DNA of 64,000 nucleotides from assembly GCA_028688905.1 (NCBI GenBank), contig JAQTXH010000006.1, positions 1-64,000 on the forward strand. Direction: 5' to 3'. Source of the stretch: Acidiphilium sp. (GTDB taxonomy: Bacteria > Pseudomonadota > Alphaproteobacteria > Acetobacterales > Acetobacteraceae). Positions 44,991 through 53,989 of the stretch are shown in pieces. The notes under the pieces are model-generated. The model did no database searches. It was not told where the DNA came from and worked only from the letters and a program-made list of their open reading frames with translations. How positions within the stretch are numbered: position 1 is the first letter of the stretch; each line of letters starts with the position of its first letter. A program made the position numbers and the translations under genes.

Positions 44991-47534
44991 CTACGCCACC
45001 GCCACCCAGCCGGTCGCATCCGTCGCGGTCTGCTTGACCCAATAGGTTGCCCCAACCCCGCCATTGAGGTTGCGGAAACATGACCCCGGCGTCGCCGTCA
45101 CCACGCCCAGGGGCGATCCCCGTCCGATCAAGGTCATGCATCCGGTCGGCTCGGTGCCGGAAATCAATCGCACCCCGCCACCGCTCGCCGGACACAGCTT
45201 CACATCCCCGCTCTGGCTTTGGAACGTCACGCTGCCATCGCCGTCCGGTGACACATAGTCCGATTGCATGAACCGCACGGCCTGCCAGGCCCCCGCGGCA
45301 CCTTCCCACTCGATCACGGCACCGGCCGGCACCGTTACGGCGGACCCCGTCCAGTTATTTTGGGCCGGTTCACTGCCAGCCGCGGCAAACCCGGTCGGTG
45401 CCAGGCAATGCACCGCAAGCCGCTTCCCCTGCACAACGGGCAACCCGACCTGCGCTACCGCCGTCGCCCCGGTGCCATTGCCGCCGATGAGAACCTGCGT
45501 GCCGGCGTCATACCCGCTACCGGCATCGCCGATAACAACGCCGATCACCGTGCCATTCGCCACCCATGCCGTAGCGCTCGCGCCACTGCCCGCCCCGGTG
45601 ATCGACACCGTGGCGTTCGTGTAATTCGACCCGCCATTGATCACTTTGATAAAACTGATCTGCCCCGCCATGCTCCGCGCGGTCGCGCTGACCATGCTCG
45701 CAATCAAGCCGGAACTCTGCGAGACCGCGACACGGTCGATCAGATCGGGAAACACGAGCGTGTTGACCCCGCTCGACGCCGTTGGATTGACCGCGAACGA
45801 CTCCGAATAATTCACCACATTGCCGCGCAGAACCATCGAGTCGGTGAAGGGAACCAGCGCATTCAGCGGATCACCCGAAACGCCGGACGACACGACGTTA
45901 TCCGCGATCACCACAAGCTGCGGCGCATCTCGCAGCACAATCCCCGATCCGCCCGCACCATACCCGACATAATTTCCAATAATCGACAAATTATTGCAGC
46001 TGATTCCAAAGTTCTGGCCGCGCCCATCAGATTCTACATTCAGTGCAATAATCCCAATCCCGCAATCCTGAACATAATTACCCCGAACCGTACAATTCTG
46101 CGACCCACCAATACCAATACCTATACTTGGTCCATCAATATAATTTCCGGAAATATCAACAAAAATCGATCCCCCTGCATCGATACCAAACCCGCCCGAT
46201 CCGGTGATCATGTTATCCGCGATCCGGCAGTACCCGGTATTGGCCAGCATACCACCACCCGCCGGACCATTGTTGACGATCAGATTGCCACAAACCAGTA
46301 TATTTCTGCCAGAAATCGAAATTCCGTAACTTGTATTATTGAATACACAATTGTTGGCAACCAGCCCGCCCAGAACATCCGGGTTTGCATTGCCATAAAT
46401 GCTCGGCTCACGATTCGTTGCATTGAAATTACCGACCGATATACCGGTCTGATTATTCCAGCACGTGTTCCCAACCATCTGCACATCGCGGATTTTCAGA
46501 ACAAAGCTTGGATCCTGACTATCGACATAAATCCCGTTGCGCGCATTGTCATGGGCCCGGCAGCTTGTCACCGCGACCGCATCGCACGCGGCGACCCACA
46601 TGCCGTCCACGGCATTCGCCGTGAATTCGCAGTCGTGAATATGGTGGCGCGTTAGCGCCGGATCGCTGGGCGCAATCGCAAGCCCCCAGCCATAAATCGA
46701 TCCCATCGCGTTGCGGAACAACGACCGGGTGATATTCGCACCGGTGCATGAGGCCTGCACCACCACGCCCCAGGTATCCGCCGTTATCGACGGGTTCGCG
46801 TCAAACACAATGCCATCGGCAAAAAACTGTGTTGCACTGATACTGATCCACGCCGGTGTGGCCGAAATCCCGCTCTGACTTTGTGCGCCCCGCGTCAACA
46901 CTGTCGTACCCGCCACGCCGAGCAGCACAGCGCATGAGCCGCCAATATCGCACTCGCCGTCGATCCGGTACGTCGCCGGTCCCAGCCGCACCGGATAGCC
47001 CGAGGCCAGTGCGGCGATCAACGCCGCCGCATCATTGGTCACCCCGTCGCCGACCGCACCAAAATCTTCGATGGCGACCGCATTCATCCCCATGGCGGCC
47101 AGCGTCCGCAGCGTGTTGGCCCCTGCCGCCATCGCCTGAAAGCTCCCGGCTTGAATGCCGGAAACCCCTGAAATACCCTGCATGAATGCCGTGTAGGGCA
47201 ATACGCTGTTGACGCCCGATTGCCCAAACGCCACCAGATCGGTCGTGCAGGGCGACGTTCCCGCCGGCAATTCCGCAATCTCGAACGGTGCCGCCGCCGC
47301 CGACAACGTGGTTCCGTTCAGCGCCAGATTAGCCCCAATGCTGATCGCAACCGGACTAGCCACCCCCGGCCCCACACCGCCGAGCAAGGTGCCCTGCGGC
47401 AACGCCAGCGCCTGCTGCATCCCGGCCAGAATCTGCGCCCGCGTCGCCGCAACGGTCGCGCCGTTCTGAAACACCGGCAGTTCATCGCTATCCGAAACCG
47501 ATGCGGTACCGGGCAACTGTCCAATCGTTGGCAT
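44991..47534 (-). CDS. tail spike with right-handed beta-helix (pectate-lyase-like)
   Basis: An 847-residue fibre/spike. Residues 1-80 match the N-terminal module of the neighbouring fibre and are probably the virion anchor. Residue ~155 has DFGAVGDGVTNDAAAL, the usual entry to a pectate-lyase-type beta-helix, and residues ~190-560 contain many parallel-helix turns rich in Asn and Gly (GNYIDGP, GNLIVNNG, RGNYVQDCG). A C-terminal domain with Gly-rich strands follows. Such proteins bind or cleave surface polysaccharide. The catalytic residues cannot be assigned. Confidence 0.8.
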   Translation of the reverse strand: MPTIGQLPGTASVSDSDELPVFQNGATVAATRAQILAGMQQALALPQGTLLGGVGPGVASPVAISIGANLALNGTTLSAAAAPFEIAELPAGTSPCTTDLVAFGQSGVNSVLPYTAFMQGISGVSGIQAGSFQAMAAGANTLRTLAAMGMNAVAIEDFGAVGDGVTNDAAALIAALASGYPVRLGPATYRIDGECDIGGSCAVLLGVAGTTVLTRGAQSQSGISATPAWISISATQFFADGIVFDANPSITADTWGVVVQASCTGANITRSLFRNAMGSIYGWGLAIAPSDPALTRHHIHDCEFTANAVDGMWVAACDAVAVTSCRAHDNARNGIYVDSQDPSFVLKIRDVQMVGNTCWNNQTGISVGNFNATNREPSIYGNANPDVLGGLVANNCVFNNTSYGISISGRNILVCGNLIVNNGPAGGGMLANTGYCRIADNMITGSGGFGIDAGGSIFVDISGNYIDGPSIGIGIGGSQNCTVRGNYVQDCGIGIIALNVESDGRGQNFGISCNNLSIIGNYVGYGAGGSGIVLRDAPQLVVIADNVVSSGVSGDPLNALVPFTDSMVLRGNVVNYSESFAVNPTASSGVNTLVFPDLIDRVAVSQSSGLIASMVSATARSMAGQISFIKVINGGSNYTNATVSITGAGSGASATAWVANGTVIGVVIGDAGSGYDAGTQVLIGGNGTGATAVAQVGLPVVQGKRLAVHCLAPTGFAAAGSEPAQNNWTGSAVTVPAGAVIEWEGAAGAWQAVRFMQSDYVSPDGDGSVTFQSQSGDVKLCPASGGGVRLISGTEPTGCMTLIGRGSPLGVVTATPGSCFRNLNGGVGATYWVKQTATDATGWVAVA

Positions 47535-47544
47535 GAAAACCCCT

Positions 47545-48036
47545 TCAATCCGCAGTAATCGGCTGACCGGACGGGCTGGTCAGCGGCACGCCGCCCAGCG
47601 TCGTGATCGCGGTTGGCGGTGCCGGCACCGCAGCCAGGGCCACCACCGGCAGGGCAATACTGCGGGCAAAACTTCGCCCGCACGCTGTCGAAATCCCAAT
47701 GGTTACGGTGTAATCGGTTCCCGGTTGCCCCGCCGTCAGCCACAACACCGCCCGCGTGCCATCGGCCGCCGAAGACGCCAGCGTCAGATCGCCCGGATTA
47801 TTCGGCGAGATCGCAACACTCATCGACGCAATCGTGTCCCCCGGATTCCCCGTCAGGGCCGGCGCGATCTCGAACACATAGTCCAGCGTATCGCCAGGGT
47901 CTTTCTCAGGCCACGTCAATGGTTGTGGCGGCTGCAGGGCCAGCCCGCGTGGCGTCGGAATGAACCCCTCGATCTCGATCAGCCGCGCCGATGATACTTG
48001 CCAGACATAGCTGGCCGGCGTCGTGGTTCCGCTCAT
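47545..48036 (-). CDS. putative phage fibre-tail adaptor protein
   Basis: A 163-residue all-beta protein. The block LTWPEKDPGDTLDYVFEIAPAL followed by two Ig-like halves (DTIASMSVAISPNNPGDLTL, TVTIGISTACGRSFARSIALPV) resembles small adaptor proteins found between fibres and baseplates. The ATG at 48036 has GGAG six bases upstream; a GTG at 48048 is in frame. It lies between the glycine-rich fibre and the beta-helix spike, fitting a linking role. Confidence 0.6.
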   Translation of the reverse strand: MSGTTTPASYVWQVSSARLIEIEGFIPTPRGLALQPPQPLTWPEKDPGDTLDYVFEIAPALTGNPGDTIASMSVAISPNNPGDLTLASSAADGTRAVLWLTAGQPGTDYTVTIGISTACGRSFARSIALPVVALAAVPAPPTAITTLGGVPLTSPSGQPITAD

Positions 48037-48048
48037 GATTTGCTCCAC

Positions 48049-49305
48049 TCAGTATTCGACGATCACGATGCCCGGCGCGCCCTGCCCACCCAGGCTTCCC
48101 GCCGGGTTGCCGCCGCTGGTGGTCGTGCCACCGCCGCCGCCGCCGCCGCCAAACCCGGTGGCGGCAAAACCCGCGACCGGTCCGCTGGCACCACGGCCGC
48201 GTCCCGCACCCCCGCCGTCGCCACCCCGGCACGCAATGGTGATACCGTCGCAACCCATGGCCCCGCCTTGAACGATCCGCGCACCCAACCCGATGCCGCC
48301 GGTTCCGCCTGCGGTCGCGAACAGGGTCGCGGTGCCGCCTTGGCCGCCACTGCCCCCGGACGCCGATAAATACGTGCCGAAACTCGAGGTTCCGCCGGCA
48401 CCGCCATTCCCCGGCGACGTCGTCGGCACGCCCGCCGCGCCCACGGTCACGGGGATCGACTGCCCCGGTACCAGCCCGGTCACAATGTCGATCGCGGTGC
48501 CGCCTTCGCCACCGCCGGCACCCGGCAGGGTCGCGTGATACCCGGCCGCGCCGCCACCGCCGACCACCTTCACCCGAACCTGACCGACACCTGCCGGAAC
48601 CACGAAGCTGCCGGACAGGTCGAACACCTGCATCGCCGAAAAACCAGGCCGCAACTGGGGTAATTTGAAACTCAGGAACGGCGCGGCCGGCAGCGTGATA
48701 ATATCCGCAGCGGTAATCGCGCTCTGCCCGTAGTTCACCGTAACCACGTACAGACCGACCCAGCCGGCATCCACCGCCGGCGTCGTCTGTGTCCCCGCGC
48801 TGGCCGCCGCGCCAGGCTTCACCTGCAACTGCACCCGCTCGATCCGCATCGTGTTCTGTGCGCCACCGGTATTGTCAGGTCCGGAATAGGGCACCGAAGG
48901 TGTGGCCGCATTCACATACGGCAGCACGACCGGCGCTGTGTCGGTTTCAGAAAACGTCGCCTCGATCAGGTAATTCACCGACTGGCCCGAACTCGCCGGT
49001 GCCGCCAGGCTGAAGGTGACCGGGTCAAGATTGATCCCGGTTTTGACGATCTGCTCAGCCTGACTGGCCGTCAGGCTGCCATAAGCATTGGCATCGACCG
49101 GCCCGAACTGGGTGATCGACCCCGGTGCCACCGTCACCGTCAGTGCGGCGGGTACCGTTGGCGCGCAGCCCAGGCCATCGGCGACCATCCCGGTGCCGAA
49201 CACCGCCGCGCTCAGTGCTCCGAGTCCCACCATGACGTTGCGATTGATGTTGAGAATATCGGTGTCGAGCGGAATTGCGCCCGGGTAGACGATCGTGCGA
49301 TCCAT
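48049..49305 (-). CDS. glycine-rich tail fibre protein
   Basis: A 418-residue protein. The N-terminal ~220 residues look like a baseplate-proximal fibre domain (MDRTIVYPGAIPLDTDILNINRN...). From ~225 a beta strand region (GSFVVPAGVGQVRVKVVGGGGAAGYH) leads into ~170 residues very rich in Gly (e.g. GGEGGTAIDIV, GGDGGGAGRGRG, GFGGGGGGGGTTTSGG), as in polyglycine-type adhesins and similar phage fibre tips. It ends GIVIVEY. An AAGGA site precedes the ATG. Confidence 0.75.
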   Translation of the reverse strand: MDRTIVYPGAIPLDTDILNINRNVMVGLGALSAAVFGTGMVADGLGCAPTVPAALTVTVAPGSITQFGPVDANAYGSLTASQAEQIVKTGINLDPVTFSLAAPASSGQSVNYLIEATFSETDTAPVVLPYVNAATPSVPYSGPDNTGGAQNTMRIERVQLQVKPGAAASAGTQTTPAVDAGWVGLYVVTVNYGQSAITAADIITLPAAPFLSFKLPQLRPGFSAMQVFDLSGSFVVPAGVGQVRVKVVGGGGAAGYHATLPGAGGGEGGTAIDIVTGLVPGQSIPVTVGAAGVPTTSPGNGGAGGTSSFGTYLSASGGSGGQGGTATLFATAGGTGGIGLGARIVQGGAMGCDGITIACRGGDGGGAGRGRGASGPVAGFAATGFGGGGGGGGTTTSGGNPAGSLGGQGAPGIVIVEY

Positions 49306-49357
49306 GGAATATCCTTTATTTGATCGTGAAAATCAGGCGGTCGCGCGGGGCGTCCCG

Positions 49358-50035
49358 TCAGTCCGACAGGCGGGTCCACGCAACGGCACCAGCCGGCAAA
49401 ACCGCGACAATCGCCGCATAAATGTCAGAATCCGTCGTCAATCCAGGGTCGTCGGCCAGATCGCTCCAGGCCATCGGCACACACCCATATCCGCCCGGCC
49501 CCAGATTATAACCGCCATCGTTGCCCGAAGACGAAACAACCGGTCGAAACGCCATGACAAAACATTGATACGGCAACGCAAGACTACCATAGCCACCAGC
49601 CGTGTTATATCCCAGCGTATTACTGTCATAACCGCCAGTATCGCCTGTATTGAACGGCTCGAATACATTGGGTGTCCGTCCGGTCTCGGCGATCAGCCCC
49701 GCAACCAGCGCGGCCCGCGTCGCCCGAGGTGCGAGCAGATTGGCCCTGATCCTGGCGCTGAACATCGCATCGGTTTCGCCAGCCCGGCGCGCCAGGCTCG
49801 CACCAAAAAAATCCTGCGCCGCGATATCCAAAAACGGCCCGGTCGCCGTGGCAATCCGGGTCTGCGTCGTCGCAAACCCGATCAGCGCGTACAGCGCCGC
49901 CCACAGTGTCGCGACCCCACCCAATACCATATCGAGCACGGGCGTCGCGTCGGCGAACCAGCCCGCCGGCAACACCGATTTCAGCCGCGCCACCATATCG
50001 GCAACACCGCCGGTCGAAACCCCGGTTCCGCTCAT
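49358..50035 (-). CDS. phage tail protein I-like
   Basis: A 225-residue protein located just after baseplate J, the position of P2 gpI or Mu gp48. N-terminal helices include MVARLKSVLPAGWFADATPVLDMVLGG and DFFGASLARRAGETDAMFSARIRANLL; the second half is Gly/Tyr-rich (NTAGGYGSLALPYQCFVMAF). It probably joins baseplate wedge and fibres. The assignment rests mostly on gene order. Confidence 0.6.
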   Translation of the reverse strand: MSGTGVSTGGVADMVARLKSVLPAGWFADATPVLDMVLGGVATLWAALYALIGFATTQTRIATATGPFLDIAAQDFFGASLARRAGETDAMFSARIRANLLAPRATRAALVAGLIAETGRTPNVFEPFNTGDTGGYDSNTLGYNTAGGYGSLALPYQCFVMAFRPVVSSSGNDGGYNLGPGGYGCVPMAWSDLADDPGLTTDSDIYAAIVAVLPAGAVAWTRLSD

Positions 50036-50038
50036 GGC

Positions 50039-51163
50039 TCAGGCCACACTGATCGTGCCGACCCGCACCGCGCCAAATAACGGCGGTACGAGGTCTGCCA
50101 TTGTGCCGTTCAGCATTGTGTCGGTCACGTTGATCACAGTATTCGAAGCATCGTAAGCAATCTGAGCCAGCCTGGAATAGGGCAAACCCGCCCCCACCGG
50201 CAGGCTCTCTATGTAGGCCGCCAACGCATCGTTGACCGCACCGATCACCACCTGTGACTGCGCATTCTGCGTCAGCGCCAGCGTCATCGCCACGTCGGCC
50301 ACCACCACCACCGGCCCCTGAACCGCAAACCGCGTTCCTATTGGCCGCACGGCGTTTACCGCCTGCGCCACCGTCGCCAGCAAGCTCGCCGGCGGCGCGC
50401 CGGTTCCATTGTCCACGGTTACAACAAAGTTACCCAGGCTGACCGCTCCGGTCTGATCGACATTCTCCGCAATCGAGACCGACAACCCCTGCTGCACCCC
50501 CACAACGGTGGCCTCGATGGCACCCAGTGTCGCCCGCGACAGGCTTGCCAGATAATTACCGAACCGCGCCTTGAACGCCGCGTCGCTTTCGCCGTCCAAT
50601 CCACCCGTCATCGGTGCTGCATTACCGACAGTATCGACCCCCGGAATCGCACTGGTCAACAAACCAATCGTTCCCGCCAATACATCACCGGCCGAACCCG
50701 CTACAGTGGCACTCACCGGCAAATCAATCGAGGCAATACCCGCCGCAAGACTATAACCGACCCGCACAACCGAATAGGCGGCGTTCGTGTTATCGGCCGT
50801 CACCATGAAACTCTGGCTGCCATCGCTGGTCATCACCGTGGTTCCCACCGGCACGAATGCCGCGAGAACCGGCGCGAACCGCGCAAACGTCACCATCCCG
50901 GCGGCTTGCGACGCCGGTAGCCGGACAAACCCGAAATCCGCGCCAAAACTATCGCAATCCACCCCGCTGCTGGTCGCCAACCGGGTCGTCTGCAAGACCT
51001 CGACGATCAACCACTGCAACCACAATCCCAGCGACGCATTCGCCTCCAGAATCGCCCGCAACACCGACCCCACGGTCAAATCCAGAACCTGCGTCGCGGC
51101 CCCCTGCACGGCAGCCGCCATCTGCTCCACCATCGCGGTGAAGGTCTGCAACGATAATTGCAT
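50039..51163 (-). CDS. baseplate J-like protein
   Basis: A 374-residue wedge protein of the contractile-tail baseplate. It has the family pattern: N-terminal helices (LDLTVGSVLRAILEANASLGLWLQWL), GVDCDSFGADFGFVRLPASQAAGMVTF, GLDGESDAAFKARF in the centre and the C-terminal AYIESLPVGAGLPYSRLAQIAYDA. It overlaps neither neighbour but is within 4 bp of the downstream gene. Confidence 0.88.
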   Translation of the reverse strand: MQLSLQTFTAMVEQMAAAVQGAATQVLDLTVGSVLRAILEANASLGLWLQWLIVEVLQTTRLATSSGVDCDSFGADFGFVRLPASQAAGMVTFARFAPVLAAFVPVGTTVMTSDGSQSFMVTADNTNAAYSVVRVGYSLAAGIASIDLPVSATVAGSAGDVLAGTIGLLTSAIPGVDTVGNAAPMTGGLDGESDAAFKARFGNYLASLSRATLGAIEATVVGVQQGLSVSIAENVDQTGAVSLGNFVVTVDNGTGAPPASLLATVAQAVNAVRPIGTRFAVQGPVVVVADVAMTLALTQNAQSQVVIGAVNDALAAYIESLPVGAGLPYSRLAQIAYDASNTVINVTDTMLNGTMADLVPPLFGAVRVGTISVA

Positions 51164-51201
51164 GAAATATCCTCTGAAGCGCGAAAAGACCGTTCCGCCG
51201 A

Positions 51202-51567
51202 TCAGCCCGGCAGCGTCAGCGCCGTACTCTGCCCGGTGATCGCATCCTGATAGGCAATCGTCATCGCAATCCCCGATGGATTATCCTGATCCACCACAAT
51301 CTGCGGCAACGGCGATTGCGCCACCCGGCTCTCCGCCTGCATCTGCGCCCGCGCCACCGCGGTCACCGCACCCACGGCACCGGCCGCCCCGACAAACCGA
51401 CCCAACCCGGCACCGTAAGTCAGTTGCCAGATATAATCGCCGGGATTCGTCAGCAGCCGCCGCAACACCCGTTGCTCGGTCAACCCCGATCCGCTGGCCA
51501 GCGCCAGATCGCCCGACACCCCAATCGCCAGATCGCCGCCGAACACCACCGAAGCATCCGCCATCAC
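51202..51567 (-). CDS. baseplate gp25/W-like protein
   Basis: A 121-residue protein of the size and position of gp25/W, which closes the baseplate around the tube. GSGLTEQRVLRRLLTNPGDYIWQLTYGAGL resembles the core helix and strand of the family, followed by the conserved hydrophobic strand and C-terminal DAITGQSTALTL. It overlaps the V gene by four bases. Confidence 0.7.
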   Translation of the reverse strand: MMADASVVFGGDLAIGVSGDLALASGSGLTEQRVLRRLLTNPGDYIWQLTYGAGLGRFVGAAGAVGAVTAVARAQMQAESRVAQSPLPQIVVDQDNPSGIAMTIAYQDAITGQSTALTLPG

Positions 51568-52112
51568 ACCACCGCCGATGGCGTGCCGGTCTGCCCGCCC
51601 TGCGGATCAGGGTGTACATGCCCATCATAAGCCTGGCGCAACGTGTCGACACTTCCGTGCTGACCCCCCAAATCGGAAATCCCGCCGCTGACCATCAAAT
51701 TTCCCTCAATCGAAACCGTGCTTGCCTGCAATGCGATCGTCCCATCGTTCTTGAGCTTGATGAACGACCCGGTCTGATGCACCAGCCAGAACTCCCCCAC
51801 CGGCGCCCCCGGCGTCGGCTCCGCATTCGACCACACCCGCCCGATCACCACGGCCTGCTCGGCATCGCCCTCCTGACCGAGCACCATCACCTGATCGCCC
51901 GGCGACAGCGGTGCGGCCATGCCCCAGCCCGCGCCAATCCACCCACTCAGCACCGGCAACCAGCCCGACAGCAAATTTTCCGGCTGCATCGTCACCCGCG
52001 CCGCATAGGCGGTCGGATCGAAACTCGCCACCACGCCAAACCGCGCCTGCCCGCTCATCCCGTCCAGCGCCGCCGCCCGCACCTTCACCGCATTCCAAAA
52101 TGCGTCCATCAC
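51564..52112 (-). CDS. baseplate assembly protein V (tail spike)
   Basis: A 182-residue puncturing-spike protein. The N terminus carries an OB-fold (RFGVVASFDPTAYAARVTMQPENLLSGWLPVLSGWIGAG, SPGDQVMVLGQEGDAEQAVVIGRVWSN) and the C terminus a short beta-helix tip (GSFIKLKNDGTIALQASTVSIEGNLMVSG) ending in a histidine-containing apex (DGHVHPDPQGG), as in P2 gpV. It overlaps the D gene end by four bases. Confidence 0.85.
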   Translation of the reverse strand: MMDAFWNAVKVRAAALDGMSGQARFGVVASFDPTAYAARVTMQPENLLSGWLPVLSGWIGAGWGMAAPLSPGDQVMVLGQEGDAEQAVVIGRVWSNAEPTPGAPVGEFWLVHQTGSFIKLKNDGTIALQASTVSIEGNLMVSGGISDLGGQHGSVDTLRQAYDGHVHPDPQGGQTGTPSAVV

Positions 52113-53107
52113 GCCACCTGCAACGCTTCAAACCGCTGGATAAACCCCTGGCGCATATCGACACTCCGTTCGATCGTTCGGACGACATAGGATGCATCGA
52201 GCGACGTCCCGGTCCCTTGCAATAAAATCACGCCATCCGGCCCCAGCGACAACTCGCCCGGCATGCTCGCGCGCAACAATACCGCCTGCGCCGCCAACGC
52301 CGCCTGCTGCGCCGTCGTTTCCTGGTCCACCTCTGCCTGGGTCAAATTCGGCCGCACCAGGGTCACCCCGCCCGCCGTGCCGGAACTCTGTGAAAAACTC
52401 TGCTTCAATTTCGGATTCCAACTGGTCACGGTCACCTTCGGCGTCACCAGGCCCAGCGCCCGATCCACCACCAGCGACAAAAAATCCCGCCCGAACGTCA
52501 GCAGCATCGGCGCGCGGAGGGCCGGCGGCCCGAAGTTCAACACCGTGCCGGTCACCGACAATGAAAACTGTTCGAAGGCGGCAAACCCCGCCAGCAAATC
52601 CCACCGCGTCACATGCCGCGTATGCAACCCCAGCCCGGTGCGCATATGGGCCAATTCGTAATACTGCCCGACCGGCGTGCTCGTTGCCGTCACATTGGTC
52701 TCAAGTGCGGCATCGGCGGCAAACGCGGTGGCAATTTCACTCGCGGTCTGATTGGCAAAACTCTGCGCCACCTCGGCATCGATCAACCGCGCCGACAAAT
52801 CCCGCCCCGACAGCACAACATGCCCGGTCCCGAAATCCACCGCGACATTGTCGATCTGACCGGTCAGAATTGGCTCTCCCGCCAAACCGGCCGAACCAAG
52901 ACCGATCGTGATCGTCACAATACCGGCCTGCAACCCCGCAAACAGCGCCGCACCGCCCAGCGTCGCCCCGGTCGCCAGCCACACCTGAAACCGGTCCGCG
53001 GCAAAATGCCCGCATTGCATCAACTCCAGCCGCTCAACCCCCGCAACCGGAACGCCATCGATCGCAACGCCGACCGCGATCGACCGCGACCCCACGGTAT
53101 CAAACAT
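52109..53107 (-). CDS. late control D-like tail hub protein
   Basis: A 332-residue hub protein of the P2 gpD/VgrG-gp27 type. Recognisable blocks are GVERLELMQCGHFAADRFQV, GQIDNVAVDFGTGHVVLSGRDLSARLIDAEVAQSFANQTASEIATAFA and the C-terminal TSLDASYVVRTIERSVDMRQGF. The ATG at 53107 overlaps the gpX-like gene by 8 bp. It connects the tail tube to the spike. Confidence 0.8.
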   Translation of the reverse strand: MFDTVGSRSIAVGVAIDGVPVAGVERLELMQCGHFAADRFQVWLATGATLGGAALFAGLQAGIVTITIGLGSAGLAGEPILTGQIDNVAVDFGTGHVVLSGRDLSARLIDAEVAQSFANQTASEIATAFAADAALETNVTATSTPVGQYYELAHMRTGLGLHTRHVTRWDLLAGFAAFEQFSLSVTGTVLNFGPPALRAPMLLTFGRDFLSLVVDRALGLVTPKVTVTSWNPKLKQSFSQSSGTAGGVTLVRPNLTQAEVDQETTAQQAALAAQAVLLRASMPGELSLGPDGVILLQGTGTSLDASYVVRTIERSVDMRQGFIQRFEALQVA

Positions 53108-53291
53108 TCGGCACCCCGCCGGTCGCCGCCGGGTCAACCGGAGGCAACACCAGCCTCACCACCCCACTCAATACCGGATCGCTCAGATCATTCGCCTGCG
53201 CAATCCGGACCCATTGCGTCGCATCGCCAAGATATTGCGCGGCAATCGCGAACAGATTGCCGCCCACCACGGTCACAACCGTCTCGCTCAC
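53100..53291 (-). CDS. tail protein X-like (LysM-like)
   Basis: A 63-residue protein. VVGGNLFAIAAQYLGDATQWVRIAQANDLSDP is the LysM-like core of small tail proteins such as P2 gpX, which sits at the tail tip. The C terminus is short and ends VDPAATGGVPNV. It overlaps the D gene start by 8 bp and the gpU-like gene end by four. Confidence 0.78.
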   Translation of the reverse strand: MSETVVTVVGGNLFAIAAQYLGDATQWVRIAQANDLSDPVLSGVVRLVLPPVDPAATGGVPNV

Positions 53292-53974
53292 AGCGCCCCC
53301 AATCCGATATTCGCCACCACCCGCCCCACATAGGCTTGCGCCGCCGCGGCCCCGGCCAGGACCGACGAGGCCGACCCCAGCGTCGCCATCGCCGCGATCG
53401 GTGCCGCCGCACCGGCCGTGCCGGAAAATTCATTGCTCGCGGCACTCAGCGCTTCACCCGCGCCACTCACCGCCGCCGCCAGCCCGCTCTGCGCCATCGC
53501 CAGCGCCGCCGAACTGACCGTCGAAACCCCCGCCAACGATACGCCGCTCAACCCTGAAAACCCCGCCGCACTCGCCAGATCGAGTCCCGCCTGCGCCAAC
53601 GCACTCGGCAACGCGGCAACCAGATTCTCAACCGCCAGCAGAGTGATTTGAAACGGAATCCACCACGGTTTCTGATACGAGGCACTGAACGCGGTAATCA
53701 CCACGCTATAGGCAAACCCGCCAAACGCCAGTGGCAGCGTCGCACCCACATTCCGCGCGCCGTCGAGCACCTGCGCGCGCAATTCCGCATCGGGACCGGA
53801 AAAAGTCCCGGCAAACGTAATCTCCCCCGCCGCGCCACCCAGCACATCGACCACCCGGCCCCCGCCCAACGGCTGATGCACCGCCAACCGTTGGGTGCCG
53901 CCGAACCCTATCTCCGCCGGCACCTCGAAATCCCGGAACGCGACACCGCCCAGCGTCACCGCAACCGCCGCCAT
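53288..53974 (-). CDS. phage tail protein, gpU-like by position
   Basis: A 228-residue protein. The N-terminal half (VTLGGVAFRDFEVPAEIGFGGTQRLAVHQPLGGGRVVDVLG...EITFAG) resembles tail completion proteins of the P2 gpU class. The C-terminal half is a long Ala/Gly/Ser-rich helical segment (AMAQSGLAAAVSGAGEALSAASN) that is unusual in length. It lies between the short tape-measure-position gene and X. Confidence 0.65.
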   Translation of the reverse strand: MAAVAVTLGGVAFRDFEVPAEIGFGGTQRLAVHQPLGGGRVVDVLGGAAGEITFAGTFSGPDAELRAQVLDGARNVGATLPLAFGGFAYSVVITAFSASYQKPWWIPFQITLLAVENLVAALPSALAQAGLDLASAAGFSGLSGVSLAGVSTVSSAALAMAQSGLAAAVSGAGEALSAASNEFSGTAGAAAPIAAMATLGSASSVLAGAAAAQAYVGRVVANIGLGAL

Positions 53975-53989
53975 CCACCCCTCCTGATT

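Noticed and set aside
45264-46655. 463-codon plus-strand frame opposite the beta-helix spike
   Set aside because: It is a shadow of the spike gene; its composition follows from the repeated Asn/Gly codons on the other strand and it has no ribosome site.
40874-49305. diversity-generating retroelement acting on the fibres
   Set aside because: There is no reverse transcriptase gene and no template/variable repeat pair in the window.
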